Source: an uncultured Bacteroidia bacterium | GTDB taxonomy: Bacteria; Bacteroidota; Bacteroidia; Bacteroidales; UBA932 | Length of the DNA stretch: 13,649 nucleotides | Assembly: GCA_902767355.1 (NCBI GenBank) | Contig: CACXHG010000192.1 | Location: 1-13,649 of the forward strand | Direction of reading: 5' to 3' | Part shown: piece by piece, positions 1-7,012 of the stretch | How positions within the stretch are numbered: position 1 is the first letter of the stretch | How the letters are laid out: every line of letters starts with the position of its first letter | The notes under the pieces: generated by a model | The model's input: only the letters and a program-made list of their open reading frames with translations | What the model was told of the DNA's origin: nothing | The model's database searches: none | Made by a program: the position numbers and the translations under genes

Positions 1-1316
1 CCGAAGAGGTCTCTGGTATAGACTCTGTCCCGCACGTCGTCGAGGCAGGGATCGTAGCGGTTGGCAAGGATGCATGCGCTGCGCGCCTTGAAGCGCTCGA
101 GGTCGTTGACGATCTCCGAGCCGAAGAAGGTGTCCCCGTCGGGCAGGGTCGGCTCATAGACGATGACCGTCGCGCCCTTGGCCTTGATCCGCTTCATCAC
201 GCCCTGGATCGAGCTGAAGCGGAAGTTGTCGGAGCCGGTCTTCATCGTCAGGCGGAAGACGCCGACCGTCACGTCTTTCTCGTGCTCCGGACGGTACTCG
301 TTGCTGCCGGTATAAGAATAGGCTCCGGCCATCTCCAGCACCCGGTCGGCGATGTAGTCCTTGCGCGTGCGGTTGCTCTCGACGATGGCGGAGATCATGT
401 TCTGCGGCACGTCGTTGAAATTGGCCAGCAGCTGCTTGGTGTCCTTGGGCAGGCAGTAGCCGCCGTAGCCGAAGCTGGGGTTGTTGTAGTGGCTGCCGAT
501 GCGCGGGTCCAGGCACACGCCCTCTATGATGGCCTGAGTGTCCAGCCCCTTCATCTCGGCGTAAGTGTCCAGCTCGTTGAAGTAGGACACGCGCAGCGCA
601 AGATAGGTGTTGGCGAACAGCTTGACGGCTTCGGCCTCCGTGCTGCCCATGAACAGGACTGGGATGTCCTGCTTGATGGCGCCCTGCTGGAGCAGGGATG
701 CGAAGGTATGAGCCGCTTCGCGGAGGTTGCCGGTCGAGCCGGCAATGACGGGCTCCCTATCGTCATGCCCGGGTTGACCGGGCATCTCGTCGTAACCGAC
801 AATTATTCGGCTGGGATAGAGGTTGTCGTACAGCGCTTTGCTCTCGCGCAGGAATTCCGGCGAGAAAATGATGCGGGGCACGACCACCCTGAAACTGCCG
901 TCGGCTAGGCGCTCCCGGTACGAGAACTTCTCGCGCACGTGGGCGGTGTAGCCCACCGGCACGGTGCTCTTGATGACCATAACCGCCCGCGGATTGACCT
1001 CCAGCACCAGATTTATGACCTCCTCTACATGCGAGGTGTCGAAGAAATTCTTCTTGGGGTCATAGTTGGTGGGCGCGGCAATCACCACAAAGTCGGCGCC
1101 TGCATAGGCAGTGCGTCCATCTAGAGTGGCCGTCAAGTGCAAATCCTTCTCTGCCAGATACTTCTCTATATATTCATCTTGGATGGGACTTATCCGGCGG
1201 TTGATCTTATCCACCTTTTCGGGCACGACATCCACCGCCACAACATCATTGTGCTGTGCCAGCAGAGTCGCAATCGATAGTCCCACATAGCCTGTCCCGG
1301 CGACTGCTATCTTCAT
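1..1316 (-). CDS. ugd: UDP-glucose 6-dehydrogenase, 3' end cut by window edge
   Basis: Oxidises UDP-glucose to UDP-glucuronate with two NAD+, in the cytoplasm, supplying acidic sugar for surface polysaccharide. 438 residues are visible from the ATG at 1316. The N-terminal Rossmann fold starts MKIAVAGTGYVG (GxGxxG at 7-12). SPEF is near residue 154, the KLFANTY stretch holds Lys232 and Asn236, and the active-site cysteine is Cys288 in GYGGYCLPKD. The last visible residues, VYTRDLFG, match the extreme C-terminus of the family, so only a few codons are probably missing. The reading frame is unbroken. Compared with E. coli Ugd from memory, there is an extra block of about 20 residues (178-197), after VGYDE and before the helix LREAAHTFASLL; it coincides with a palindromic DNA repeat. 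It lies downstream of the BY-kinase gene on the same strand. No promoter is visible just ahead of it, so it is probably read from the upstream operon. Family assignment is very secure. Confidence 0.96.
   Translation of the reverse strand, partial: MKIAVAGTGYVGLSIATLLAQHNDVVAVDVVPEKVDKINRRISPIQDEYIEKYLAEKDLHLTATLDGRTAYAGADFVVIAAPTNYDPKKNFFDTSHVEEVINLVLEVNPRAVMVIKSTVPVGYTAHVREKFSYRERLADGSFRVVVPRIIFSPEFLRESKALYDNLYPSRIIVGYDEMPGQPGHDDREPVIAGSTGNLREAAHTFASLLQQGAIKQDIPVLFMGSTEAEAVKLFANTYLALRVSYFNELDTYAEMKGLDTQAIIEGVCLDPRIGSHYNNPSFGYGGYCLPKDTKQLLANFNDVPQNMISAIVESNRTRKDYIADRVLEMAGAYSYTGSNEYRPEHEKDVTVGVFRLTMKTGSDNFRFSSIQGVMKRIKAKGATVIVYEPTLPDGDTFFGSEIVNDLERFKARSACILANRYDPCLDDVRDRVYTRDLF
726..785. repeat. 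In-frame triple-hairpin palindromic repeat inside ugd
   Basis: Three perfect stem-loops lie end to end: TTGCCGG/CCGGCAA (727-745, 5-nt loop), ATGACG/CGTCAT (745-766, 10-nt loop) and ATGCCCGG/CCGGGCAT (765-785, 5-nt loop). On the ugd coding strand the block is exactly 20 codons and reads MPGQPGHDDREPVIAGSTGN. I recall similar translated strings (VIAGSTRN, MPGQAGHDD) as the signature of dispersed REP-like palindromes that annotation pipelines often translate by mistake. Here the block sits inside a well-conserved enzyme and is in frame. The hairpins and length are seen directly; that it is a mobile or dispersed repeat is inferred. Confidence 0.8.
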
Positions 1317-1345
1317 AGTGTATCAGATTTGTGCCCGGAGCCCGA

Positions 1346-1498
1346 CAGAAACAAGTTCGCGGAGGGAACACGCGCGCAGCGCCATCAGGCGCTAGCGAAG
1401 CGCGTGCGGGGTGGCTCATAGAATAGCCAGCGCGGAGCGGCGGGGTTTGGGGCAGAGCCCCAGTATTACCGCATGGCCCGGAGCGAAGCTTGTTTCTG
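1346..1498. repeat. MITE-like hairpin-rich element with terminal inverted repeats
   Basis: This fills most of the 201-bp gap between the BY-kinase gene and ugd. The ends are inverted repeats: CAGAAACAAG then TTCGC at 1346-1360, and the complement GCGAAG then CTTGTTTCTG at 1483-1498, differing by one extra base. Inside are a compound stem of CACGCGC/GCGCGTG (1369-1375 with 1400-1406) enclosing AGCGCC-ATCA-GGCGCT (1378-1393), a 5-bp stem TGGCT/AGCCA, and TGGGGC-AGA-GCCCCA (1448-1462). The 9-mer GCCCGGAGC occurs just outside the left end (1333) and again just inside the right end (1476). No T-tract follows the stems in either direction, so an intrinsic terminator is unlikely. There is no coding capacity. 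It may be a non-autonomous mobile element or a processed spacer. Confidence 0.55.
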
Positions 1499-1517
1499 GA
1501 GAGGCGTAAGGGCAGTT

Positions 1518-3959
1518 TTATGCGTCAGCATTCTTGGATTTTTTGGACTTTTTACCGCCTTTCTCGCTGCTGTCGCCATAGCCGTAGCCATAGCCATAAC
1601 CGTAGCCGTAACCATAGCCGTAGTGGCCGTAGCCATAGCTGTGGGAGGTTTCGACGCCGTTGAGCACGAGAGCCATGCGGTGATATTTGCCTTCTTTATA
1701 GAGATTCTCTATCATTGGCAGGCTGCGCTTGTCGAACAGGCCGGCGCGTATCACAAACACAGTGATGTCCGCAATGCGGCTTATGATGGCGGTGTCGGCC
1801 ACGATGTCCACGGGCGGGCAGTCCACAAACATATAGTCGAACTGGCCGCGGAGCTCGTCTATCATCTTGCCGAAGCGCTCGCTCACCAGCATCTCAGCCG
1901 GGTTCGGAGGCAAGGTGCCGACGGAGAGCAGCGACAGGTTGTCGCGAACCGGCTGGATAAACTCCGTGATGGTGTCGGTCTTGCTGTTAAGGTAGGCCGC
2001 CACGCCGCGGTTGTTCTTGTCAAGAGCCTTGGACAGGGTCGCCTTGCGCAGGTCGAGGTCCACGATAAGGGTCTTGGCCCCCTTGAGCGCCATGGAGGCT
2101 GCCATGTTCATGATGCTGAAGGTCTTGCCGGCGTTGGGGTTGAAGGAGGTAAGCATGATCACCTTGCAGCCGTCGCCGTGGCCAGCCATCAGGTCGAGGT
2201 TGGTGCGCAGCACGCGGAAAGCCTCGTTGACGGTGTCGCGCTTGCCGTTTTCTACCAAAATGTCGCAATACTTATGGTCGTATCGGTTGCTGCGGGCGCG
2301 CTTGATAAAGTTGCCACTGACACCCAGCTGCGGGATTTCTGCCAGGAAAGGCACGGAAAGCTTCTGTATGTCGCCGCGGTTCTTGATGGTGGTGTCCAGC
2401 AGATGGCGTATGTAGAACACTGCGAACGGGATGGCCAGGCCCAGCAGGAGCGCCAGCAGGAGCACCTGCATGCGGCGCGGCGCCACGGGACTGGCGCTGC
2501 CGTTGGGCGCCATGATAAGGCGCGTGTTCTCTACATTGACCAGGGTCTGTAGCTGGTTCTCTTCGCGCTTCTGCAGCAGGAACACATAGAGCTCTTCCTT
2601 AACCTTCTGCTGACGCTCTTTAGACATCAGATCCAGTGCCTGGCCGGAAGTGGCACTGATGCGGTTGAGCACCTGCTGCTCCTGGCTGGCGGCCTTGCCC
2701 GCCTGCAGCTGCAGGGTGCTGATAAGGTTGTCCACAGAGCGGATCACCGTGCTCTTGAGCTGATCCAGGCTGGAGTTCAGGTCCACGATGATGGGGTTGC
2801 TCTCGGTGGTGTTGGTCAGCAGGCGGTCGCGCTTGAGCAGCAGCTCGTTATATTCGGCTATCTGAGACTCGACATTGGCGTTCTGGATGCCCACGTTGGA
2901 AGGAATCAGCGCGCGGTTGTGGGCCGGGTCGGAAAGATATTCGCGTATGTATTTGGCCACAGCCAACTGATTGTTGATCTCGAAGCTGCGGGCTGCATAC
3001 TGGCTGGATTCGCCCAGGTAGGTGGTGGTCACGGCCGGTGCGTCGGGCAGGCGGTTGGTCTGCCGGAACTCCTTGATGTTGCTCTCTATGCCGCCCAGCT
3101 CCTCCTCTATCACGGCCAGACGCTCGTCTATGAACTTGCTGGTGTTGGTGGCAGCCTTGTTCTTGTTGGCAATCCAGTTTTCGTTGTAGATATCGAGCAG
3201 CGTGCGCAGGATATTGCTGGCGCGCGTTGCGAACAAATCCTTCTGGGAGAGCACTATAACCGAAGACATCTTGTTGGAGAGCGCTGCCGTGAGATTGGCG
3301 CAATAGGCCTTGGCGCGGGCGCCGGAATTGCGCCAGCTGACGGTGATGTCGCGGTTGAAATTGCCCAGGCGCTCGGTGGGAATCAGCACGATGCGGCCCA
3401 CGGGAGAGTCCAGGGTATCGGAAAACGCACCCTTGATGGTCACGTCGTCGAGCGGCTCGCGGTTGATGACAAAGTCGCTGAGTTCGAAGCCGTCGCCGCT
3501 GCGGCGGGCGGTAAAGTCAAAACCGGAGGCGGTGTTGTCGCCGGCCAGCACCAGTTCGAAGGGGGTGGCGTTGTAGAGCTCGCGGCGGCGCAGGGGCTGT
3601 TTTTCCACATAGCTGGCTTCCAGGCCGAGGCGCTCCACCACCTGCTGCATGAGGTCGGGGCTGGTGAAAGCCTCCATCTCGTTATAGACGGCGTCGCCGT
3701 TGGTTCTAAAACCGGTGCTGCGGGTGAACTTGGTCAGGTCTCGCATGGCCATCTCCTGGCTGGCTTCGTCCAGTATGATCTTCTCGGTGCGGCTGTAGGT
3801 CTTGGGAGTGCGGTAGAGATAGAACATCGCAGCGGCCAGGCACAGCAGCACAGAGATGATGTACCACCACTTGTTGCCCCATATCATGTCCCAGATATCG
3901 GCCAGCTTAAGACTCTGCTCTTCTTCTTGATTTACAGTGTTTTCGATGTATTCAGACAT
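1518..3959 (-). CDS. Wzc-like polysaccharide co-polymerase / BY-type tyrosine kinase
   Basis: An inner-membrane protein of 813 residues that controls polysaccharide chain length and export, with a cytoplasmic autophosphorylating tyrosine kinase. A Wzz-type domain starts the protein, with a first membrane segment at about 31-49 (WWYIISVLLCLAAAMFYLY). A long extracytoplasmic region with coiled-coil character follows, and a second membrane segment is at about 497-517. The kinase domain has Walker A SFNPNAGKT (605-613, K612), Walker A' LIVDLD (D634, D636) and Walker B FVDCPP (D713). The tail holds 10 tyrosines in a Tyr-Gly tract (775-795) followed by a lysine-rich end. Such tyrosine clusters are the usual autophosphorylation sites of this family, but a nearly pure YG run is unusual. 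It starts 10 nt after the stop of the Wza-like gene, so the two are co-transcribed and probably form one export complex. Function is secure; the polymer is unknown. Confidence 0.95.
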   Translation of the reverse strand: MSEYIENTVNQEEEQSLKLADIWDMIWGNKWWYIISVLLCLAAAMFYLYRTPKTYSRTEKIILDEASQEMAMRDLTKFTRSTGFRTNGDAVYNEMEAFTSPDLMQQVVERLGLEASYVEKQPLRRRELYNATPFELVLAGDNTASGFDFTARRSGDGFELSDFVINREPLDDVTIKGAFSDTLDSPVGRIVLIPTERLGNFNRDITVSWRNSGARAKAYCANLTAALSNKMSSVIVLSQKDLFATRASNILRTLLDIYNENWIANKNKAATNTSKFIDERLAVIEEELGGIESNIKEFRQTNRLPDAPAVTTTYLGESSQYAARSFEINNQLAVAKYIREYLSDPAHNRALIPSNVGIQNANVESQIAEYNELLLKRDRLLTNTTESNPIIVDLNSSLDQLKSTVIRSVDNLISTLQLQAGKAASQEQQVLNRISATSGQALDLMSKERQQKVKEELYVFLLQKREENQLQTLVNVENTRLIMAPNGSASPVAPRRMQVLLLALLLGLAIPFAVFYIRHLLDTTIKNRGDIQKLSVPFLAEIPQLGVSGNFIKRARSNRYDHKYCDILVENGKRDTVNEAFRVLRTNLDLMAGHGDGCKVIMLTSFNPNAGKTFSIMNMAASMALKGAKTLIVDLDLRKATLSKALDKNNRGVAAYLNSKTDTITEFIQPVRDNLSLLSVGTLPPNPAEMLVSERFGKMIDELRGQFDYMFVDCPPVDIVADTAIISRIADITVFVIRAGLFDKRSLPMIENLYKEGKYHRMALVLNGVETSHSYGYGHYGYGYGYGYGYGYGYGDSSEKGGKKSKKSKNADA
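1575..1637 (-). repeat. Hexameric repeat encoding the Tyr-Gly tail of the kinase
   Basis: A 63-bp tract of alternating Tyr and Gly codons, read on the minus strand as YGYGH then (YG)8. Both TAT and TAC and both GGC and GGT are used, so the repeat is imperfect at DNA level, built from a 6-bp unit (GCCATA or GCCGTA on the plus strand). A 6-bp unit keeps the frame if copies are gained or lost, so the number of phosphorylatable tyrosines could vary between strains without inactivating the gene. That variation is an inference. Confidence 0.75.
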
Positions 3960-3969
3960 AGTAACTTAT

Positions 3970-4788
3970 TTATCTTTTGAGGGTCAGGGTCAGGATAAGG
4001 TTGGCCACGGTGATGGCCACGCTGGAGAGGCTGATCCAGAACGCACCGGACTTGAAGTAGTTCTCGTTGATGGTGCTCTGGCCTGCACGGACGCTGTTGG
4101 GATACACGTAAACCACGTCGTTCTGCTGCAAATAGTAGGCCGGCGAAGAGAAGATGTCGCTGTCGCGCAGGTCCAGCTTGTAGATGTTGCGCTTGCCGTT
4201 CTGCTCGCGTATCACGGTCACGTTGTCGCGGCGGCCGTAGATGGTCAGGTCGCGGGCCAGCGAAAGGGCCCCGAAGAGGGTGATCTTGTCGCCGGTCACG
4301 TTGTAGGTGCCGGGGCTGTTGACCTCGCCCATCACAGAGATCTTGAAGTTCATGAACTCCACGGTGACGATGGGGTCCAGTATGATGCCCTCCTTCTTGA
4401 TCTTGTTCTGGATGGCTTCCTGCAGCTCCCAGCGATTGAGTCCGGCGGCATGTATGGTGCCCAGCACGGGGAAGTTGATGTCGCCGTTGTTATCGACGGT
4501 ATAGCCCAGGATACGCTGATAGCCGTTGCTGGTAGAGGTAATCTCGCTGCCTGCCTGATAGGAGGCGACGGGCTTGTTCAGGGGCGCGGCCAGCTCGGGG
4601 TTGCGGCTGCTGACCACTATGCTCAGCTGGTCCTGGGGCTGTATCAGGATGCCCTGGTTCTCCTTCATGTCGAGCGACACCTCGCTGTCTATGTCCTGCA
4701 GATAGTTGATCTGCTTGTAAGTATTTGGGCTGCAGGCGGCAGCCAGGATGATGGTGGCCGCGATGGCCAAGATTCGGTTCAGTTTCAT
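3970..4788 (-). CDS. Wza-like polysaccharide export lipoprotein
   Basis: An outer-membrane-directed lipoprotein of 272 residues that forms or lines the exit channel for the polysaccharide and works with the BY-kinase encoded just after it. The signal peptide MKLNRILAIAATIILAAAC ends in a lipobox with Cys19 as the lipidated residue. The poly_export domain covers about residues 45-155 (GILIQPQDQLSIVV onward). An SLBB-like domain begins around SVMGEVNSPGTYNVTGDKI and runs to YVYPN. A hydrophobic segment near the C-terminus (FWISLSSVAITVANLILTLTL) fits the membrane-spanning helix of Wza-type proteins. It is shorter than E. coli Wza, as is common in Bacteroidales. The ATG at 4788 is chosen because it starts the signal peptide; the sequence before it is A-rich with no Shine-Dalgarno site. 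It lies 129 nt after the antiterminator gene and 10 nt before the kinase gene. Confidence 0.93.
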   Translation of the reverse strand: MKLNRILAIAATIILAAACSPNTYKQINYLQDIDSEVSLDMKENQGILIQPQDQLSIVVSSRNPELAAPLNKPVASYQAGSEITSTSNGYQRILGYTVDNNGDINFPVLGTIHAAGLNRWELQEAIQNKIKKEGIILDPIVTVEFMNFKISVMGEVNSPGTYNVTGDKITLFGALSLARDLTIYGRRDNVTVIREQNGKRNIYKLDLRDSDIFSSPAYYLQQNDVVYVYPNSVRAGQSTINENYFKSGAFWISLSSVAITVANLILTLTLKR

Positions 4789-4917
4789 TCGTATTGAGTA
4801 GTTTTATTTCAAATTTGGGCGCGTAAAGATAATAACTTTGCTCCCCTCCTGCCACATTTTTTTTCGAAGCAGAAAGGAAACAAGTGTCAACGCCGCCGCC
4901 CGGCCCCTATCCAAGGG
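4789..4917. other. Spacer between antiterminator and export gene, possible weak promoter
   Basis: 129 bp with no coding capacity. On the minus strand it holds TATCTTTA (4824-4831), one base from the Bacteroides -7 box TAnnTTTG and 36 nt ahead of the export lipoprotein start, but no matching -33 box. On the plus strand TAACTTTG (4833-4840) is an exact -7 box with TTTG 15 nt upstream (4814-4817), shorter than the usual 19-21; no plus-strand gene follows it. A weak hairpin (CCCTT/AGGGG on the minus strand) lies near the antiterminator stop. None of these is convincing alone. Confidence 0.25.
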
Positions 4918-5469
4918 CTAAGCTGCGGTTGTATGTCCGTCCACCGGCTCCAGGAGCCTGGGATCTATGTGGACCGTGGCCACGGCCACTACGCCGGTGA
5001 TGCACACCACCAGCCGGCGGTCCTTCTTGATGCGCTTTACGCGCCCCTCCAGCCCTTCGAAGGGCCCGGATGTGACGCGCACCAGCTCACCGGTATGGTA
5101 TTTGGCCTCGTCGGGGCCAAGTATCTCGTATTTGTCGGGCGAAGCGCTTGTGACCAGCATAAACACCGCCATCTCCTGCTCGTCGATGGGTGCCGGCACC
5201 AGTCGCTCGTAAGTCTCCTCGCTATATAGGCGGCGGCGCTTCTCCAGATGCGAATACACGCTGAAACTGCCGCAGATGGGAGCCTTGGCCAGCAGCTGCT
5301 CTATCTGACGCTCGCTGCAATGCACAAATATCAGGGACTGGACGTAGGGCCTGCCGTCGCTCTGGAGCGGATAGTAGTATTCTATACCCACACGACTAAG
5401 GTCGGCACTCAGTTCGGGGACCTTCCTGTAGAAAACCTTGAGCGCATACCAGCGCACGTCCTTGCTCAT
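4918..5469 (-). CDS. UpxY-family (NusG paralogue) transcription antiterminator
   Basis: A protein of 183 residues related to NusG. In Bacteroides, UpxY proteins bind RNA polymerase and prevent early termination in the leader of their own capsule operon. The N-terminal NusG-like domain opens with VRWYALKVFYRKV and runs to about residue 105. The KOW motif lies at about 124-155 (HTGELVRVTSGPFEGLEGRV). It is the first gene of the polysaccharide operon, with a consensus promoter about 35 nt upstream, which is the classic place for UpxY. The 5' leader predicted from that promoter is only about 30 nt, so any antitermination target would have to lie within the gene or in the 129-nt spacer after it. 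No upxZ is present in the window. The family is confident; specificity for this operon is inferred from position. Confidence 0.9.
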   Translation of the reverse strand: MSKDVRWYALKVFYRKVPELSADLSRVGIEYYYPLQSDGRPYVQSLIFVHCSERQIEQLLAKAPICGSFSVYSHLEKRRRLYSEETYERLVPAPIDEQEMAVFMLVTSASPDKYEILGPDEAKYHTGELVRVTSGPFEGLEGRVKRIKKDRRLVVCITGVVAVATVHIDPRLLEPVDGHTTAA

Positions 5470-5505
5470 CTTCTTCGCCTTTTTTTAATAGGTATATATT
5501 AGAAA

Positions 5506-5536
5506 CAAAGATACTAAATATAATGGAATCGACAAA
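5506..5536 (-). promoter_or_regulatory. Bacteroides-type promoter of the polysaccharide operon
   Basis: On the minus strand, -33 box TTTG (5533-5536), 19-nt spacer, -7 box TATCTTTG (5506-5513). This is an exact match to TTTG-N19-TAnnTTTG. Transcription should start near 5500, giving a leader of about 30 nt before the antiterminator ATG at 5469. Confidence 0.85.
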
Positions 5537-5572
5537 AGCAAGAGGGTGACCCGCCCGATGGCGGATCACCCT
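5531..5572 (-). terminator. Intrinsic terminator of the OmpA-like gene
   Basis: On the minus strand a 13-bp stem (5560-5572 with 5543-5555, one G-U pair, 4-nt loop) starts 28 nt after the ompA-like stop. It is followed by CTTGCTTTTG, a moderately T-rich tail. The tail contains the -33 box of the next promoter. Stem directly visible; termination strength unknown. Confidence 0.75.
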
Positions 5573-5599
5573 CCGATATCGAGTGATAAACGATTTGCT

Positions 5600-6871
5600 T
5601 TATTTAGCTACGCACACGCTGACGCGGTTCATTTCGGCCTCAGGAGCCACTCTGACGGTGTCTCCATAGAAAGCGGTGCTGATGCGCTCAGCTGCGATGC
5701 CAGCTTTTTTGAGGGCTTTCGCAACGGTATTTGCGCGGCGGTCACTTAGGTTCATATTGAGCTTGTGGTTGCCGGTTTCCTTATCTGCATAGCCGCTGAT
5801 AGTCACTTTGGCCTCGGGGTTCTGCTTGAGGAACTCTACCAGGTTAGCTATCTTGCCCTGCTCGCTGTCGCGCAGAACGGACTTGTTCAGGTCGAAGTAG
5901 ATATTCTCTTCCAGAGAGGTCACAACAGCTGCTTCGGCGGCAGCCTTCTCGGCAGCGGCTTTTTCTGCAGCCAGGCGCTCGGCCTCGGCCTTCTCTGCAG
6001 CCAGACGTGCGGCCTCGGCAGCGGCGGCAGCCTCAGCGGCCAGGCGTGCGGCCTCGGCGGCAGCGGCAGCTTCGGCAGCTGCAAGTGCATCTACACAAGC
6101 CTGTTTAGCAGCAGCGCGTTTCTTCACAGAGCCAAGGTTGAATTTGACACCGATAAGAGCGGATATGTTGTCGTCCCAACGGAAGGGCTTCTTGATCTTG
6201 AGGATCTCACCGCCATAGTAGAGACCGTCGTCGCCGTGATATTCGAGGCTGCGGTCGGCACCCTTGTCAAGCTCGGTAAGGGTGTTGAACTTGTTGTGCA
6301 GGGCGTTGTCCTGAAGTTCGAGGGTAAGGTCGACGAGCTCGCTCAGACGGATGTCGATGCCGCCGCCAAGGCGTGCGCCATAACCCACGAAAGCATCTTT
6401 ACCTGCAACTGCAAAACGATAGAAAGCACCGCCTCCCACAAAGATGTAGGGATTGAAAAGGCGGGTTGTCCTGGTGCGGAAAATGTTGCAGATGTCAAAG
6501 GTGGCGTCCAGCATCAGCTGAGCATAACTAAACCTGTTGATATCCATATGGTTCGGGCCGGGATAGTTGCCGAAGGGGCCGCTGAGCGAACCGCGCAGTC
6601 CGAACACCGGAGTAAAGTCATAACCTACATTGAGCGAGACATTGGGAATATTGAGGTGCTGGAGCTTGTCCCAGCCTGCATAGCCCCACTCATCTGAAGA
6701 AGTGTAAGATACGCCACCAAGTACGCCGACATACCAACCGGGATAGAAGGTGTTGGTGAAGCACTTGTCACAGCATTTGGAATCCAGGCACTTGACGTCC
6801 TTAGCTTCCTGAGCGCCCGCCGTAAAGGTCACAAGCAGCGCTACTGCAATGATAGAAAAGAATCTTTTCAT
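5600..6871 (-). CDS. OmpA-family outer-membrane beta-barrel protein
   Basis: A 423-residue outer-membrane protein that links membrane and cell wall. The signal peptide is MKRFFSIIAVALLVTFTAGA with cleavage likely before Gln21. The mature N-terminus carries Cys28, Cys33, Cys34 and Cys37. A beta-barrel region rich in Gly and aromatic residues extends to about 255 (GWYVGVLGGVSYTSSDEW at its start). An Ala/Glu/Arg-rich linker with two 13-residue repeats spans about 264-312. The C-terminal OmpA peptidoglycan-binding domain (about 322-423) contains IYFDLNKSVL, the conserved Asp in SGYADKETG and the Arg in LSDRRA. The start is set by the signal peptide, with an A/T-rich untranslated region before it. 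It stands alone between its own promoter and terminator and diverges from the operon at 7013. No other identity is likely; the exact role is not determined. Confidence 0.93.
   Translation of the reverse strand: MKRFFSIIAVALLVTFTAGAQEAKDVKCLDSKCCDKCFTNTFYPGWYVGVLGGVSYTSSDEWGYAGWDKLQHLNIPNVSLNVGYDFTPVFGLRGSLSGPFGNYPGPNHMDINRFSYAQLMLDATFDICNIFRTRTTRLFNPYIFVGGGAFYRFAVAGKDAFVGYGARLGGGIDIRLSELVDLTLELQDNALHNKFNTLTELDKGADRSLEYHGDDGLYYGGEILKIKKPFRWDDNISALIGVKFNLGSVKKRAAAKQACVDALAAAEAAAAAEAARLAAEAAAAAEAARLAAEKAEAERLAAEKAAAEKAAAEAAVVTSLEENIYFDLNKSVLRDSEQGKIANLVEFLKQNPEAKVTISGYADKETGNHKLNMNLSDRRANTVAKALKKAGIAAERISTAFYGDTVRVAPEAEMNRVSVCVAK
6001..6078 (-). repeat. Two imperfect 39-bp tandem repeats in the OmpA linker
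   Basis: Copies at 6001-6039 and 6040-6078, each 13 codons, encode the period AEAAAAAEAARLA twice. Shorter degenerate Ala/Glu/Lys units continue toward 5935. The repeat keeps frame and could change linker length by slippage. Confidence 0.7.
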
Positions 6872-6907
6872 AAGTAAATATAGTTTTTAACAATTTCCTT
6901 TAACGTG

Positions 6908-6935
6908 CAAATATACTCTTTTTTCTGAATAACAA
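6908..6935 (-). promoter_or_regulatory. Promoter of the OmpA-like gene
   Basis: On the minus strand TATATTTG (6908-6915) is an exact TAnnTTTG -7 box. A TTG (6933-6935) lies 17 nt upstream in GGTTG, a weak and slightly close -33 element. The start would be near 6902, about 30 nt before the ATG at 6871. Confidence 0.65.
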
Positions 6936-6999
6936 CCAGTTTTTTTGCTTTTCAATAAGGTCCATATATCCTGTTTCGGGCGATATTGCATTTTTTTAT

Positions 7000-7007
7000 T
7001 ACATTTG
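7000..7007 (+). promoter_or_regulatory. -7 box of the five-gene plus-strand operon
   Basis: TACATTTG matches TAnnTTTG exactly; upstream only TTTC (6974-6977, 22-nt spacer) resembles a -33 box. The box ends 5 nt before the ATG at 7013, so the predicted transcript would begin at or next to the start codon and be essentially leaderless. Confidence 0.5.
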
Positions 7008-7012
7008 CGAAT

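Noticed and set aside
282..908. Plus-strand open frame of about 208 codons opposite ugd
   Set aside because: It is antisense to the intact, well-conserved UDP-glucose dehydrogenase, and its sequence shows no domain pattern. A by-product of GC-rich codons on the other strand.
1448..1462. TGGGGC-AGA-GCCCCA hairpin as terminator of the BY-kinase gene
   Set aside because: No T-tract follows on the minus strand; better explained as part of the inverted-repeat element.
1473..2552. Long plus-strand frame opposite the BY-kinase gene, starting with an Ala/Val-rich hydrophobic run
   Set aside because: The hydrophobic run is the complement of the Tyr-Gly repeat, and the rest mirrors conserved kinase codons. 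No supporting start signal.
4814..4840. Plus-strand TTTG-N15-TAACTTTG promoter-like site in the spacer before the export lipoprotein gene
   Set aside because: The spacer is too short for the Bacteroides consensus and no plus-strand gene follows. An antisense RNA is possible but unsupported.
6986..7012. TTG start giving nine extra residues to the HprK-like protein
   Set aside because: It lies upstream of the -7 box and the extra residues (MHFFITFAN) have no counterpart I recall in the family; ATG 7013 is preferred.
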